From contig NZ_CP051293.1 of NCBI RefSeq assembly GCF_013170805.1, positions 2,300,001 through 2,364,000 of the forward strand: a stretch of DNA of 64,000 bases, given 5' to 3'. Shown in pieces: positions 8,355-17,097 of this stretch (position 1 is its first letter; every line of letters starts with the position of its first letter). The translations under genes and the position numbers were made by a program. The stretch comes from Mesorhizobium sp. NZP2077. Its GTDB lineage: Bacteria; Pseudomonadota; Alphaproteobacteria; Rhizobiales; Rhizobiaceae. Under the pieces are notes generated by a model. The model saw nothing but the letters and a program-made list of their open reading frames with translations. It was not told the origin of the DNA and searched no databases.

Positions 8355-9713
8355 ATGCTGCACATCATGTCGCAAGACACAGGCAAGATCGGTGCGTTGC
8401 AGACCGGATTGTTCGCGAACGATTATCGCGAGGAACCCTATTGGTGGTCGGCGGCGCCGCTGCCTTCGGCCGACGAAAACAACGAACCGGCCGGCCTTGG
8501 CGGTAGGGCTGATGTCGTCATCGTTGGCGGCGGCATCACGGGCCTAGTGGCAGCGATTTATCTGGCGCGCGCGGGTTGTGACGTTGCTGTTGTCGATGCG
8601 CAGAGGATCGGCGAGGGCGCTGCACGCCGCAATGCCGGCTTTGTTGGCCGCACGCTGAAGCGGTCCGTCGAATGGCTGGCGCAAAAGTCGGGGCGCGAGC
8701 ACGCGTTGAAAGTTTATCGTGAGCTTGACGCCGCCATGCGTGGTGTTCAGGCCTTCGTCGAGCGCGAGGGCATCGAATGCCACTACCAGACCTGCGGCCG
8801 CTTCATTGCCGCCAATTCGACGGCTCATTTTCGAGCCTTGATCGCCGAACTTGAACAGACCCGACAGGCCGTCGGGTTCGATTATTCCGTGGTCGAGAAA
8901 CATGACGTTCATGCAGAAATCGCCTCCGACAGCTACCATGGCGGCGCGGTCATTCCAGATCTCGGTTCAATTCATCCCGGGCTTTATCACGCGGGCCTTG
9001 TCCGCAAGGCGCTCGATGCTGGTGTCAGGCTGTATCCTCTCACCAATGTCGTGGGCATCGATCACACTGCGAATGAGAAGACCGTTCGAACGTCAAGAGG
9101 CGACATTGCTGCCCCTCATGTCATTGTCGCCACCAATGGATATACGAGCCGCGACCTCAGGTGGCTTGCAAGGCGGGTAATTCCTTTCCGTGGTTTTGTC
9201 ATTGCAACCGAGCTGTTGCCACCTGAAACAATCGACAAGGTGATACCGCGCCGCCGCACCTATCTCGACACCAGGATGAACATCGATTTTATTCGCACCG
9301 CACCTGATTCGAGCCGCATTCTGTTTGGCGGCATGACTGGTACAGCGAGCCCGACGGCGACGCCGCTCGCAGGCGCGCTCCGCGATCGCCTTGTGAGAAT
9401 CCTGCCTGACCTCAAGGGTGTCCGCCTCAGCCGTGCATGGACCGGGCACTGCGCGGGAACTTTCGATTTCATGCCCCATATCGGCACGAAGGACGGCGTG
9501 CACTTTGCCCTCGGCTACAACTTTGCCGGCATTCCTCTTGGAACACATTTTGGGGAGAAGCTTGCTGCCCGAATTCTTCAACGGGGAGACATGTCTTCGG
9601 CCTTCGACGTCGAAAAATTTCCTACGGTGCCATTCTTTAACGGCTCGCCGTGGTTCGTGCCCTTGGCTATGCGCTATTTCGACTGGCATGATGATCGAAT
9701 CGCAAAGGGCTAG
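8355..9713 (+). CDS. FAD-dependent amine oxidoreductase (PuuB/DadA-like)
   Basis: About 452 residues. The N-terminal FAD-binding motif is VVIVGGGITGLVAAIYLARAG (split here as VVIVGGGITG and LVAAIYLARAG, residues about 55-75). The DAO fold continues with ARRNAGFVGRTL and the C-terminal FAD contacts around GYNFAGIPLGTHFG. The leader YREEPYWWSAAPLP resembles gamma-glutamylputrescine oxidase and related enzymes, which oxidise a C-N bond to an aldehyde or imine. It directly follows the transporter genes, which supports oxidation of the imported amine. I chose the ATG at 8355 because of the AGGTAA site 6 bp upstream. A TTG upstream lies inside the permease gene. Confidence 0.85.
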   Translation: MLHIMSQDTGKIGALQTGLFANDYREEPYWWSAAPLPSADENNEPAGLGGRADVVIVGGGITGLVAAIYLARAGCDVAVVDAQRIGEGAARRNAGFVGRTLKRSVEWLAQKSGREHALKVYRELDAAMRGVQAFVEREGIECHYQTCGRFIAANSTAHFRALIAELEQTRQAVGFDYSVVEKHDVHAEIASDSYHGGAVIPDLGSIHPGLYHAGLVRKALDAGVRLYPLTNVVGIDHTANEKTVRTSRGDIAAPHVIVATNGYTSRDLRWLARRVIPFRGFVIATELLPPETIDKVIPRRRTYLDTRMNIDFIRTAPDSSRILFGGMTGTASPTATPLAGALRDRLVRILPDLKGVRLSRAWTGHCAGTFDFMPHIGTKDGVHFALGYNFAGIPLGTHFGEKLAARILQRGDMSSAFDVEKFPTVPFFNGSPWFVPLAMRYFDWHDDRIAKG

Positions 9714-9725
9714 AGCGCAGGCATC

Positions 9726-10532
9726 ATGGACAAGAGCACATCGGGCAAAGCGGCTACTGAAAAGCCTCTGGAGCGCTATGTGCGTATTCTCGAGATCGTC
9801 GCCGGCTTTCCAGGCGGCATCTCGGGAACCGCCGTCGGCGAGATGCTCGATCTGCCGAAAGCCTCGGCCTACAGGCTGATGAAGAGCTTGGCTGATGTTG
9901 AACTGATCGAGCAGAGCGGCCCAAGCGCGGCCAATTTCAAGCTTGGGCGACGGTTGGAAAGACTGCTCTTTTCAGGTGCGAGCGACGACTGGTTCAAGGT
10001 CGTTGCGCGTCCGACGTTGCAAGAGCTTTCAGAAAAAACCGGCCAGGCCTGCTTCATCGCGCGACTGTCGGGCGACAGCGTGCGCAGCCTCGACATGGTC
10101 GCGCCCGGCGATCTGGTCAGGGCCTATATTGTCCCGGGGCACGAAATCCCGGCGCACGCCGGCGCCTCGGCCAAGGCAATCCTCGCCTTTCAGGATCCGA
10201 ACTTCATCGCTTCGGTGCTCGACAAGCCGCTCAAGCGGTTCACGGCTGCGACCAAAGTCGACTTCGACGTCCTCGTGGAAGAACTGCAACTCGTGCGCAA
10301 AACCGGTGTGGCCTATTGCATCGGTGAAGATGTCGACGGATTTGCAGCGATCGCCGCGCCGATCAGGATCGATGGGCAGCGCACGCAGCATAGCCTGTGT
10401 GTCACGGGCACGATCCAGGGAATTATCGACACCAACCGAGAAACTAACGTCGCAGTGGTCAAGCGTCTGGCGGAGAAACTGTCTAAGATCCTGGAAAAAC
10501 AATTCCGGCATACGTTAAAAAGTACAGCCTGA
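9726..10532 (+). CDS. IclR-family transcriptional regulator of block 1
   Basis: A 268-residue regulator with an N-terminal winged helix-turn-helix (about 18-80, GISGTAVGEMLDLPKASAYR) and an IclR effector domain (about 95-260, with HAGASAKAIL). It follows the FAD oxidoreductase by 12 bp and lies before the aldehyde dehydrogenase. It is thus placed between the two copies of the 37-bp dyad element (3997-4033 and 10746-10782) and is the best candidate to bind them. The effector is probably a pathway intermediate. This is inferred from position only. Confidence 0.88.
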   Translation: MDKSTSGKAATEKPLERYVRILEIVAGFPGGISGTAVGEMLDLPKASAYRLMKSLADVELIEQSGPSAANFKLGRRLERLLFSGASDDWFKVVARPTLQELSEKTGQACFIARLSGDSVRSLDMVAPGDLVRAYIVPGHEIPAHAGASAKAILAFQDPNFIASVLDKPLKRFTAATKVDFDVLVEELQLVRKTGVAYCIGEDVDGFAAIAAPIRIDGQRTQHSLCVTGTIQGIIDTNRETNVAVVKRLAEKLSKILEKQFRHTLKSTA

Positions 10533-10717
10533 GTCCAGAAAATCCTTGCCTGCTCGGCAGCGTTCGGTAGTAACCGAAGCGCTCTATTTGCACGTATTAT
10601 TATAAAAGTTGTGTTTTTCGCGCAACGTTTGAGGGTATTTTCGCAAGAAATATCTGACGAACGTCGTCGATGGCGCTCGTCTTTTGAGAAATCATTGCGG
10701 AACATTGCGATATTGTG

Positions 10718-10782
10718 TTGACAGCCAGCGACCGAAAGGTCTAATTTCTCATTAATTGACTGCAGGTATCGATTATCGAGAA
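10718..10782 (+). promoter_or_regulatory. Promoter and 37-bp operator-like dyad of the aldehyde dehydrogenase operon
   Basis: TTGACA at 10718-10723 and TCTAAT at 10740-10745 are 16 bp apart and resemble a sigma-70 promoter. Immediately downstream, 10746-10782 starts TTCTC and ends with ATCGAGAA. It has the same length, ends and distance from the -35 as the element at 3997-4033. A protein bound here would cover the transcription start. It is probably a repressor site shared by the two operons. The rest of the 261-bp gap upstream (10533-10717) has no gene. Confidence 0.6.
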
Positions 10783-10793
10783 AGGTAGCTTCC

Positions 10794-12284
10794 ATGAGTG
10801 CGATCGACTGGCGTCAAGCCGCGTCCAATCTCAATCTCCGCAAACAGGCATTCATTGGCGGAAAATTCGTCGACGCGGTGTCGGGTGGGGTGTTCGACGC
10901 GATCAATCCCTCCAATGGAACAACGCTTGCCCAGATAGCGTCGTGCGACGCGACGGATGTCGACCTGGCGGTGCGCTCCGCGCGCGGCGCCTTCGAGTCT
11001 GGCTCCTGGTCGCGGCGCTCACCGAGCGATCGCAAGAAAGTGCTGCAGCGCTTCGCCGAGCTGATGCATCAGCACGGTGATGAGCTCGCCCTGCTCGAGA
11101 CCTTGAATATGGGCAAGCCGATCTCGGACGCGCGCTCAATCGACGTTCCGGCATCTGCCAATACGATCGCCTGGTACGCCGAGGCGATCGACAAGATCTA
11201 CGACGAGATTGCTCCGACCGGCAGCGGTGCTCTGGGCATGATTACGCGTGAGCCTGTCGGCGTCGTGGCGGCGGTCGTCCCATGGAACTTTCCTTTGCTG
11301 ATGGCATGCTGGAAACTCGGGCCAGCGCTCGCAGCGGGCAACTCGGTCATTCTCAAGCCTGCCGAGCAGTCACCGCTCTCGGCGATCAGGCTTGCCGAAC
11401 TCGCGGCGGAAGCCGGTATTCCCGATGGCGTGTTCAACGTGGTCACCGGCCTTGGCGAGACCGCGGGCAAGGCGCTTGGCCTGCACATGGATGTCGATGC
11501 GGTGACGTTCACGGGTTCGACTGAAGTCGGCAAGCTCTTCATGAGCTATTCCGCCCAGTCGAACATGAAACGCGTGGCACTCGAATGCGGCGGCAAAACC
11601 CCGCATATCGTCATGGCCGATTGCGGCAACCTCGACGAAGCCGCGACGGCGGCGGCTTACGGCATCTTCTTCAACCAGGGTGAGGTCTGCAACGCCGGCT
11701 CACGTCTTCTCGTGGACGCCAAGATCAAGGACGCGTTTCTCGAGAAGGTGATTGCTGTCGGGAAAACGCTGACCGTTGGCGACCCTCTCGATGCGGCCAC
11801 GAAGCTGGGCGCCATGGTCAGTCAGGTTCAAATGGATCGTGTGCTCGACTACATCGATATCGGCGCCAGGGAAGGGGCCGAGCTCAAGTCCGGCGGCAAG
11901 CGTGTCCTCAGCGAGACCGGCGGCTACTACATCGAGCCGACCGTTTTCGACAATGTCAGCAACAAGATGCGGATTGCGCAAGAGGAGATCTTCGGCCCCG
12001 TCCTTGCCACCATCTCCTTTTCCGGGGCGGAGGAGGCGGTCGCGCTTGCCAACGACACCATCTATGGCCTGGCCGCAGCTGTTTGGACCGACAACATCGA
12101 CGTCGCGCTGTCCACCGCTCGCCGGCTTAGAGCGGGCTCTGTCTGGATCAACAACTTTGATGAGAGCAACATTACAATGCCCTTTGGCGGCTACAAGCAG
12201 TCGGGCTTCGGACGGGACAAATCGCTGCATGCGATCGACAAATACACCGAGCTGAAGGCAACCTGGATCAAGATCCGCGCCTAG
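10794..12284 (+). CDS. NAD(P)-dependent aldehyde dehydrogenase (PuuC-like)
   Basis: A 496-residue enzyme of the ALDH superfamily, the standard length. It shows the Rossmann contact VVPWNFPL, the FTGSTEVGK cofactor motif, the catalytic Glu in LECGGKTP, the nucleophile Cys in FNQGEVCNAGSRL, and EEIFGPV near the C terminus. Overall wording is closest to the PuuC group, which oxidises gamma-glutamyl-gamma-aminobutyraldehyde and other omega-amino aldehydes. It would take the aldehyde made by the PuuB-like oxidase. It is the first gene of a second transcript (10.79-17.05 kb) with its own promoter. Confidence 0.9.
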   Translation: MSAIDWRQAASNLNLRKQAFIGGKFVDAVSGGVFDAINPSNGTTLAQIASCDATDVDLAVRSARGAFESGSWSRRSPSDRKKVLQRFAELMHQHGDELALLETLNMGKPISDARSIDVPASANTIAWYAEAIDKIYDEIAPTGSGALGMITREPVGVVAAVVPWNFPLLMACWKLGPALAAGNSVILKPAEQSPLSAIRLAELAAEAGIPDGVFNVVTGLGETAGKALGLHMDVDAVTFTGSTEVGKLFMSYSAQSNMKRVALECGGKTPHIVMADCGNLDEAATAAAYGIFFNQGEVCNAGSRLLVDAKIKDAFLEKVIAVGKTLTVGDPLDAATKLGAMVSQVQMDRVLDYIDIGAREGAELKSGGKRVLSETGGYYIEPTVFDNVSNKMRIAQEEIFGPVLATISFSGAEEAVALANDTIYGLAAAVWTDNIDVALSTARRLRAGSVWINNFDESNITMPFGGYKQSGFGRDKSLHAIDKYTELKATWIKIRA

Positions 12285-12361
12285 CGGTCGTACTGGCTTC
12301 ATCCCCTGACAAAGCACGCCCTTCGTCCTTCTTTGAGGCGAAGACACAGAAAGAGCCATGC

Positions 12362-14407
12362 ATGCGCGATCCACGCTTCGATATCCTGTTCGAGCCGGTG
12401 CGGATCGGACCTGTTGTCGCTCGCAATCGGTTCTACCAGGCACCTCACTGCAACGGCATGGGCAATTTGCGACCGCAAGCCCATGCCGCCATGCGCGGTA
12501 TCAAGGCCGAGGGCGGATGGGCGGTGGTCAACACCGAGCATTGTTCGGTTCATCCCTCAGGCGACCTCATGCCGGAGGTTCTGCAGATGCTGTGGGATGA
12601 CGGCGACATTCCACCGCTCGCTTTGATGGTCGAAGCGGTCCACGAGCACGGCTCGCTGGCCGGCGTGCAACTCGCCTATCCCGCCTACTACAACGCCAAT
12701 CGCATGACCCGCGACGTGCCGCTCGGCCCGATGGACCGACCCGTCAGCGGACACCATCCGGTCCAGGTTCGCGCCATGGACAAGTCCGACATCAAGGCAC
12801 TGCTGGGATGGTGGAAGGCGGCGGCGCAGCGGGCGCGCAAGGCCGGCTTCGACATTCTCAATGTCGACGGCAATTTCTCCACCATCGCCTTCCAATTCAT
12901 TTCGCCCCGCAATCAGCGCACCGACGAATATGGCGGCTCGCTGAAAAACCGGGTTCGCCTTCTCAAGGAATTGATCGAGGCAACGCGAGAGGGTGGCGGC
13001 GATGCCTGCGCGGTGAGCGTACGTCTGATCATCGATGAACTGTTTGGCCCCGAAGGACTTCGCGCCGCGGACGAAGGGATAGAGGCCATAGGCTTGCTCG
13101 CCGAACTGCCGGACCTGTGGGATCTCGTCGTTGGAACCTGGGCCGACGATTCGCCGACCTCCCGCTTCGCACCCGAGAACGACCACGAGCCGTTCATGAC
13201 CGGGATCAAGGGCGTCACCACCAAGCCGGTCGTCGGTGTCGGGCGCTTCACTTCGCCCGACACGATGGCAAGCCTGATCCGTCGCGGCGTGCTTGACATG
13301 ATTGGCGCCGCGCGCCCCTCGATCGCCGATCCCTTCTTGCCGAAGAAGATCGAGGAGGGGCGCTACGAAGATATCCGCGAGTGCATTGGCTGCAACATCT
13401 GCGTGTCCAGCCACTTTGCCATGACGAACCTGCGCTGCACGCAAAACCCGACCATGGGCGAAGAATGGCGTCGCGGCTGGCATCCCGAACGAATTTCCAC
13501 CAAATCAAGCGATGCGACCGTGCTCGTGGTTGGCGGTGGGCCAGCGGGTCTCGAATGCGCCCGGGCGCTCGGTCAGCGCGGCTACCAGGTAACCTTGGCC
13601 GAGCGTCAAAGCCGTCTCGGTGGCCGCGTGACCCTTGAGGGCGAGCTGCCGGGTCTGCGTGAGTGGCTGAGGGTCCGCGACTGGCGCGTCACTCAGCTCG
13701 ACAAACTCTCGAATGTCGGTGTCTATCTCGAAAGCGATCTCGGATTGGCCGATGTTCTCGAGTTTGACGCCGATGAGGTCGTGCTCGCGACTGGATCGCA
13801 ATGGCGCGCCGATGGCGTGGGGCGCGCGGCGTTCAAGCCGCTTGCATTGTCAGCCAGCGTGCCCGTGTTCACACCGGACGACATCATGGGCGGCAATATC
13901 CCTTCGGGCCGCATTATCGTCTATGACGACGACCACTACTACATGGGCGCCGTGATCGCTGAAAAGCTGGCGCTGATGGGCAATAATGTGACGTTGGTCA
14001 CGCCAGCGGCCGACGTCTCCTCCTTCACGATCAACACGCTTGAAAACATTCGAACAGCAAAGCGGCTATATGAGCGTGGCGTTGGAATGGTTACGCACAT
14101 GGCGCTCGCCGGTGCGCATGAAGGCCAGGCCCTCTTCGTCGATGCGCGAACAGGCGCAACGAGCCACCGGGAGACCGACGCCCTTGTCCTCGTCACAGCG
14201 CGGCTACCTCGCAACGAACTGTTTGAAGCGCTGAGCGCCCGTCTTGACAGGGGTGACGCAGGCCGACTGCGCCGTGTCTCGCGCATCGGGGATTGCGAAG
14301 CGCCGGCCGCCATCTATGCCGCCGTCTATTCGGGGCACCGTTTTGCTCAAGAATTCGACAACGGCCATCCGACCTTGCGTCGCGAGCGGATCAATCTTGC
14401 CACGTAG
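12362..14407 (+). CDS. Trimethylamine dehydrogenase-like flavoprotein with 4Fe-4S cluster
   Basis: A 681-residue protein with the three-domain layout of trimethylamine/dimethylamine dehydrogenase. An N-terminal FMN TIM barrel retains Cys30, the residue that carries covalent FMN in TMADH (RFYQAPHC). The 4Fe-4S cluster ligands are Cys342, Cys345, Cys348 and Cys360. A C-terminal ADP/FAD-like Rossmann region begins VLVVGGGPAGLECARAL. At the positions of TMADH active-site Tyr169 and His172 this protein has Asp169 and Phe172 (VDGNF), so the substrate is probably not trimethylamine. Oxidative N-demethylation or C-N cleavage of a different amine is likely. It follows the aldehyde dehydrogenase in the same transcript. 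Confidence 0.85.
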   Translation: MRDPRFDILFEPVRIGPVVARNRFYQAPHCNGMGNLRPQAHAAMRGIKAEGGWAVVNTEHCSVHPSGDLMPEVLQMLWDDGDIPPLALMVEAVHEHGSLAGVQLAYPAYYNANRMTRDVPLGPMDRPVSGHHPVQVRAMDKSDIKALLGWWKAAAQRARKAGFDILNVDGNFSTIAFQFISPRNQRTDEYGGSLKNRVRLLKELIEATREGGGDACAVSVRLIIDELFGPEGLRAADEGIEAIGLLAELPDLWDLVVGTWADDSPTSRFAPENDHEPFMTGIKGVTTKPVVGVGRFTSPDTMASLIRRGVLDMIGAARPSIADPFLPKKIEEGRYEDIRECIGCNICVSSHFAMTNLRCTQNPTMGEEWRRGWHPERISTKSSDATVLVVGGGPAGLECARALGQRGYQVTLAERQSRLGGRVTLEGELPGLREWLRVRDWRVTQLDKLSNVGVYLESDLGLADVLEFDADEVVLATGSQWRADGVGRAAFKPLALSASVPVFTPDDIMGGNIPSGRIIVYDDDHYYMGAVIAEKLALMGNNVTLVTPAADVSSFTINTLENIRTAKRLYERGVGMVTHMALAGAHEGQALFVDARTGATSHRETDALVLVTARLPRNELFEALSARLDRGDAGRLRRVSRIGDCEAPAAIYAAVYSGHRFAQEFDNGHPTLRRERINLAT

Positions 14408-14416
14408 AACCAAGTG

Positions 14417-15739
14417 ATGAGCGACCTTATGTCAGCACCAGCGACACCAAATTCCGAAAACCTCTATGCCCGTGCCCGCGAGGTCATGCCTGGCGGGAAC
14501 ACGCGCACGACCGTCTATCGCAAGCCGCATCAAATCTATGCCTGGCGCGGCGATGGCTGCCGGATCACCGATGTCGATTGCCATGTCCGGATCGACGCCT
14601 TGGGGAACTTCACCTCTCTGATTCATGGCTATGGCAATCGCCAGATCCTCGAGGCTGCCACACGGCAGCTCGAGGCCGGCACATGTTTCGGCATGCCCAC
14701 CGAGAGTGAGATCCGGCTGTCGGAAATCCTGTGCGACCGTCTGCCGTCCGTCGAGCAGCTTCGTTACACCAATTCCGGCACTGAAGCGGTGATGAACGCG
14801 ATCAAGGCGGCGCGCGCCTATACCGGCCGACCGAAGATTGCAAAATGCGAGGGCGCCTACCACGGGACCTACGATCCAGCCGAGACAAGCCAGGACGCCA
14901 CCCCCGCCACCTGGGGCGACATCGACAGGCCGGGATCCGTGCCGACCGCCAAGGGGACACCCCAGGGCGTGCTCGACGATGTCGTCGTCATTCCCTTCAA
15001 CAACACGCCTGTAGCCGAGGCAATCCTTCGCGCCAGCGGCAACAGCCTGGCGGCCGTGCTCGTCGATGTCATGCCCAATCGCGCAGGGCTGGTGCCGGCT
15101 AAGCCCGAATATCTGGCGATGCTGCGGCGGGTTACGCGCGAGCTTGGGGCGCTGCTGATCCTCGACGAGGTCATCACCTTTCGCCTTGGCTACAATGGTG
15201 CGCAGGGCCGTTTCGACATCGATCCGGATTTCACCACGCTGGGCAAGATTATCGGTGGCGGCTTCGCCATCGGCGCCATCGGCGGCCGCGCGGAGGTGAT
15301 GTCGGTGTTCGATCCGAGCAAGGGTCCGCCCGCGGTGCCGCATGGCGGCACATTCAGCGCCAATCCCATGTCCATGTCGGCAGGGATAGCCGCTCTGGAG
15401 GAATTGACCCCTGCCGCATTCGAGAAGCTCGAGGCGCTCGGTGATCGATTCGACCAGGGTATTGGTGCCTGTTTTGCCCGACACGGGATCAAGGGGCAGG
15501 TTGCCGGACTGGGTTCGCTGCGGCGTGTCCACCTGACGGACGCACCGCTGAGCGACTACCGCTCCACATTCGCCGCAGATGGCGCCGCGCGGGTATCGGC
15601 CCTCGCCAAGGCGTTGTTCGACGAAGGCGTGATCATTGCAGGCAATGGATTGATGGCGTTCTCCACTGCCATGGAAGATGCCGATATCGACGAAATAGTG
15701 CGGGCCTTCGACCGGGCATTGCTGCCTTTCGCATCATGA
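14417..15739 (+). CDS. Class III PLP aminotransferase (glutamate-1-semialdehyde aminomutase-like)
   Basis: About 440 residues of fold-type I PLP enzyme. The PLP contacts are NSGTEAVMNAIKAARAYTGR, the Asp is in LILDEVITFR, and the Schiff-base Lys is in TTLGKIIGGG. It resembles HemL and the beta-amino-acid aminotransferases of Mesorhizobium and Variovorax. The setting among catabolic genes, next to RidA and a beta-keto acid cleavage enzyme, argues for transamination of a beta-amino acid rather than haem synthesis. The start is uncertain among GTG 14414, ATG 14417 and ATG 14429, as none has a strong ribosome-binding site. It begins 7-10 bp after the upstream flavoprotein stop. Confidence 0.85.
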   Translation: MSDLMSAPATPNSENLYARAREVMPGGNTRTTVYRKPHQIYAWRGDGCRITDVDCHVRIDALGNFTSLIHGYGNRQILEAATRQLEAGTCFGMPTESEIRLSEILCDRLPSVEQLRYTNSGTEAVMNAIKAARAYTGRPKIAKCEGAYHGTYDPAETSQDATPATWGDIDRPGSVPTAKGTPQGVLDDVVVIPFNNTPVAEAILRASGNSLAAVLVDVMPNRAGLVPAKPEYLAMLRRVTRELGALLILDEVITFRLGYNGAQGRFDIDPDFTTLGKIIGGGFAIGAIGGRAEVMSVFDPSKGPPAVPHGGTFSANPMSMSAGIAALEELTPAAFEKLEALGDRFDQGIGACFARHGIKGQVAGLGSLRRVHLTDAPLSDYRSTFAADGAARVSALAKALFDEGVIIAGNGLMAFSTAMEDADIDEIVRAFDRALLPFAS

Positions 15740-15777
15740 TAGCGGCAGGAAACTCCAGGGCAGCCAAGGAGTGGCAC

Positions 15778-16164
15778 ATGAAAAGGGCCAGGGTCGACGT
15801 GAACAACAAGTGGGGCGCGGCTATCGGTTATTCCCGGGCGGTGCGCGCCGGAAACATCATTGTTGTATCGGGCACTTCCGCCTCTGGACCCGATGGGGCA
15901 CTTCACCCCGGCGATGCGGAACAACAAACCATCGTGGTTCTGCAGCGCATCGGTGCTGCGTTGCACGAACTCGACGCCTCGATCGACGATATTGTCGAGA
16001 CGCGCATTTTCTTGCGCAACATGAGCGACTGGGAGGCCGTCGGCAAAGCCCACGGCTCCGTTTTCGGCGCCATTCGACCCGCAACGACGATGGTGCAGGC
16101 GGGAGCACTAATCGACGAGAGCCTTCTCGTCGAGATCGCCGCCACTGCCATCCTTGCAAGCTGA
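15778..16164 (+). CDS. RidA (YjgF/YER057c) family protein
   Basis: A 128-residue small protein of the RidA fold, with GSYRAVRAGN-like start (GYSRAVRAGNIIVVSGTSA) and the C-terminal Arg/Glu region (GAIRPATTMVQAGALIDESLLVEIAATA). RidA proteins hydrolyse reactive enamine/imine intermediates made by PLP and amine-oxidising enzymes. Its place directly after an aminotransferase fits that job. The ATG at 15778 is chosen for the AAGGAG 7 bp upstream. An open frame continues farther upstream but overlaps the aminotransferase end and lacks the site. It is 12 bp from the following BKACE gene. Confidence 0.88.
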   Translation: MKRARVDVNNKWGAAIGYSRAVRAGNIIVVSGTSASGPDGALHPGDAEQQTIVVLQRIGAALHELDASIDDIVETRIFLRNMSDWEAVGKAHGSVFGAIRPATTMVQAGALIDESLLVEIAATAILAS

Positions 16165-16176
16165 GAGGGTAGTCTG

Positions 16177-17052
16177 ATGTCGAAGGACACCATCATCACC
16201 TGCGCCGTGACCGGTAGCCTGACAAGGCCGCAAGACAACGCAAATCTGCCGGTCACGCCGGAGCAGATCGCTGTCTCGGCGCTTGAGGCCGCCGATGCAG
16301 GGGCGTCCATCCTGCATCTTCACGTTCGCCATCCCGACGGTCGGCCGTCGATGGAACTCGATCACTACCGCGAGCTCGTTCGTTTGATCCGCGCCAAGAA
16401 TACGGAGGTGATCCTGAATATCACCACCGGACCTGGTGGCCGGTTCCAGCCCGGTGAGGAGGACCCCAAGATTGCCGGCCCCCGGACCAATTTCGTGACC
16501 GCTGAACGCCGCGTCGAGCATATCCGCGATCTGCGGCCCGACATCTGCACCTTGGATCTCAACACGATGACGTTCGGCAGCGAGGTCGTCATCAACACGC
16601 CCCCCAACGTCAAGAAGATGGCGGAGATCATCTATGACTGTGGGGTCCGGCCCGAGTTCGAGCTTTTCGACAGCGGAGACATCAATCTCCTCAACGACTT
16701 TCTCGCAAGCGGCGTGTTTCGCGGTCCGCCGCTCGCAAGTCTTGTGCTTGGTGTGAAATACGGCTTCGCGACGACGCCTGAGACCATGATGTTCGCTCGC
16801 AACATGCTGCCCCGGGAAGCGATCTGGACAGGCTTTGGCATCGGCCGCGCCGCTTACCCGATGTTGATGCAATCCTACCTGCTTGGCGGCCATGTACGGA
16901 TCGGGATGGAGGACACGATCCGCATGTCGAAGACCGAGCTTGTGAAGAGCAATGCCGAACTGGTCGAGAAAGCGAAATGGCTTCTGGAAAGGCTTGGCGC
17001 CACGATCGCCAGCCCTGCTTCAGCGCGATCTCAGCTCGCTTTGAAGGCTTAG
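16177..17052 (+). CDS. Beta-keto acid cleavage enzyme (BKACE, DUF849)
   Basis: A 291-residue TIM-barrel protein of the 3-keto-5-aminohexanoate cleavage family. Typical features are the start [13 protein letters not shown], the zinc-binding [17 protein letters not shown], and the C-terminal [12 protein letters not shown]. BKACEs condense a beta-keto acid with acetyl-CoA and cleave it to acetoacetate and a new acyl-CoA. Dehydrocarnitine and keto-aminohexanoate are known substrates of relatives. It ends the block 1 transcript, consistent with a terminal carbon-chain cleavage after transamination to a beta-keto acid. A degenerate relic of a second copy is seen at 19.5 kb. Confidence 0.9.
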   Translation: MSKDTIITCAVTGSLTRPQDNANLPVTPEQIAVSALEAADAGASILHLHVRHPDGRPSMELDHYRELVRLIRAKNTEVILNITTGPGGRFQPGEEDPKIAGPRTNFVTAERRVEHIRDLRPDICTLDLNTMTFGSEVVINTPPNVKKMAEIIYDCGVRPEFELFDSGDINLLNDFLASGVFRGPPLASLVLGVKYGFATTPETMMFARNMLPREAIWTGFGIGRAAYPMLMQSYLLGGHVRIGMEDTIRMSKTELVKSNAELVEKAKWLLERLGATIASPASARSQLALKA

Positions 17053-17097
17053 AAGTCCTGAAGACGATGCCAATAGCGGGAATTTGGGAGAACTGAA

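Noticed and set aside
12557..13483. 308-codon minus-strand open frame
   Set aside because: Antisense to the TMADH-like gene, whose cofactor motifs are clear.
14417..15739. Haem-biosynthetic HemL
   Set aside because: The surrounding RidA, BKACE and amine-oxidising genes favour a catabolic beta-aminotransferase, although the fold is HemL-like.
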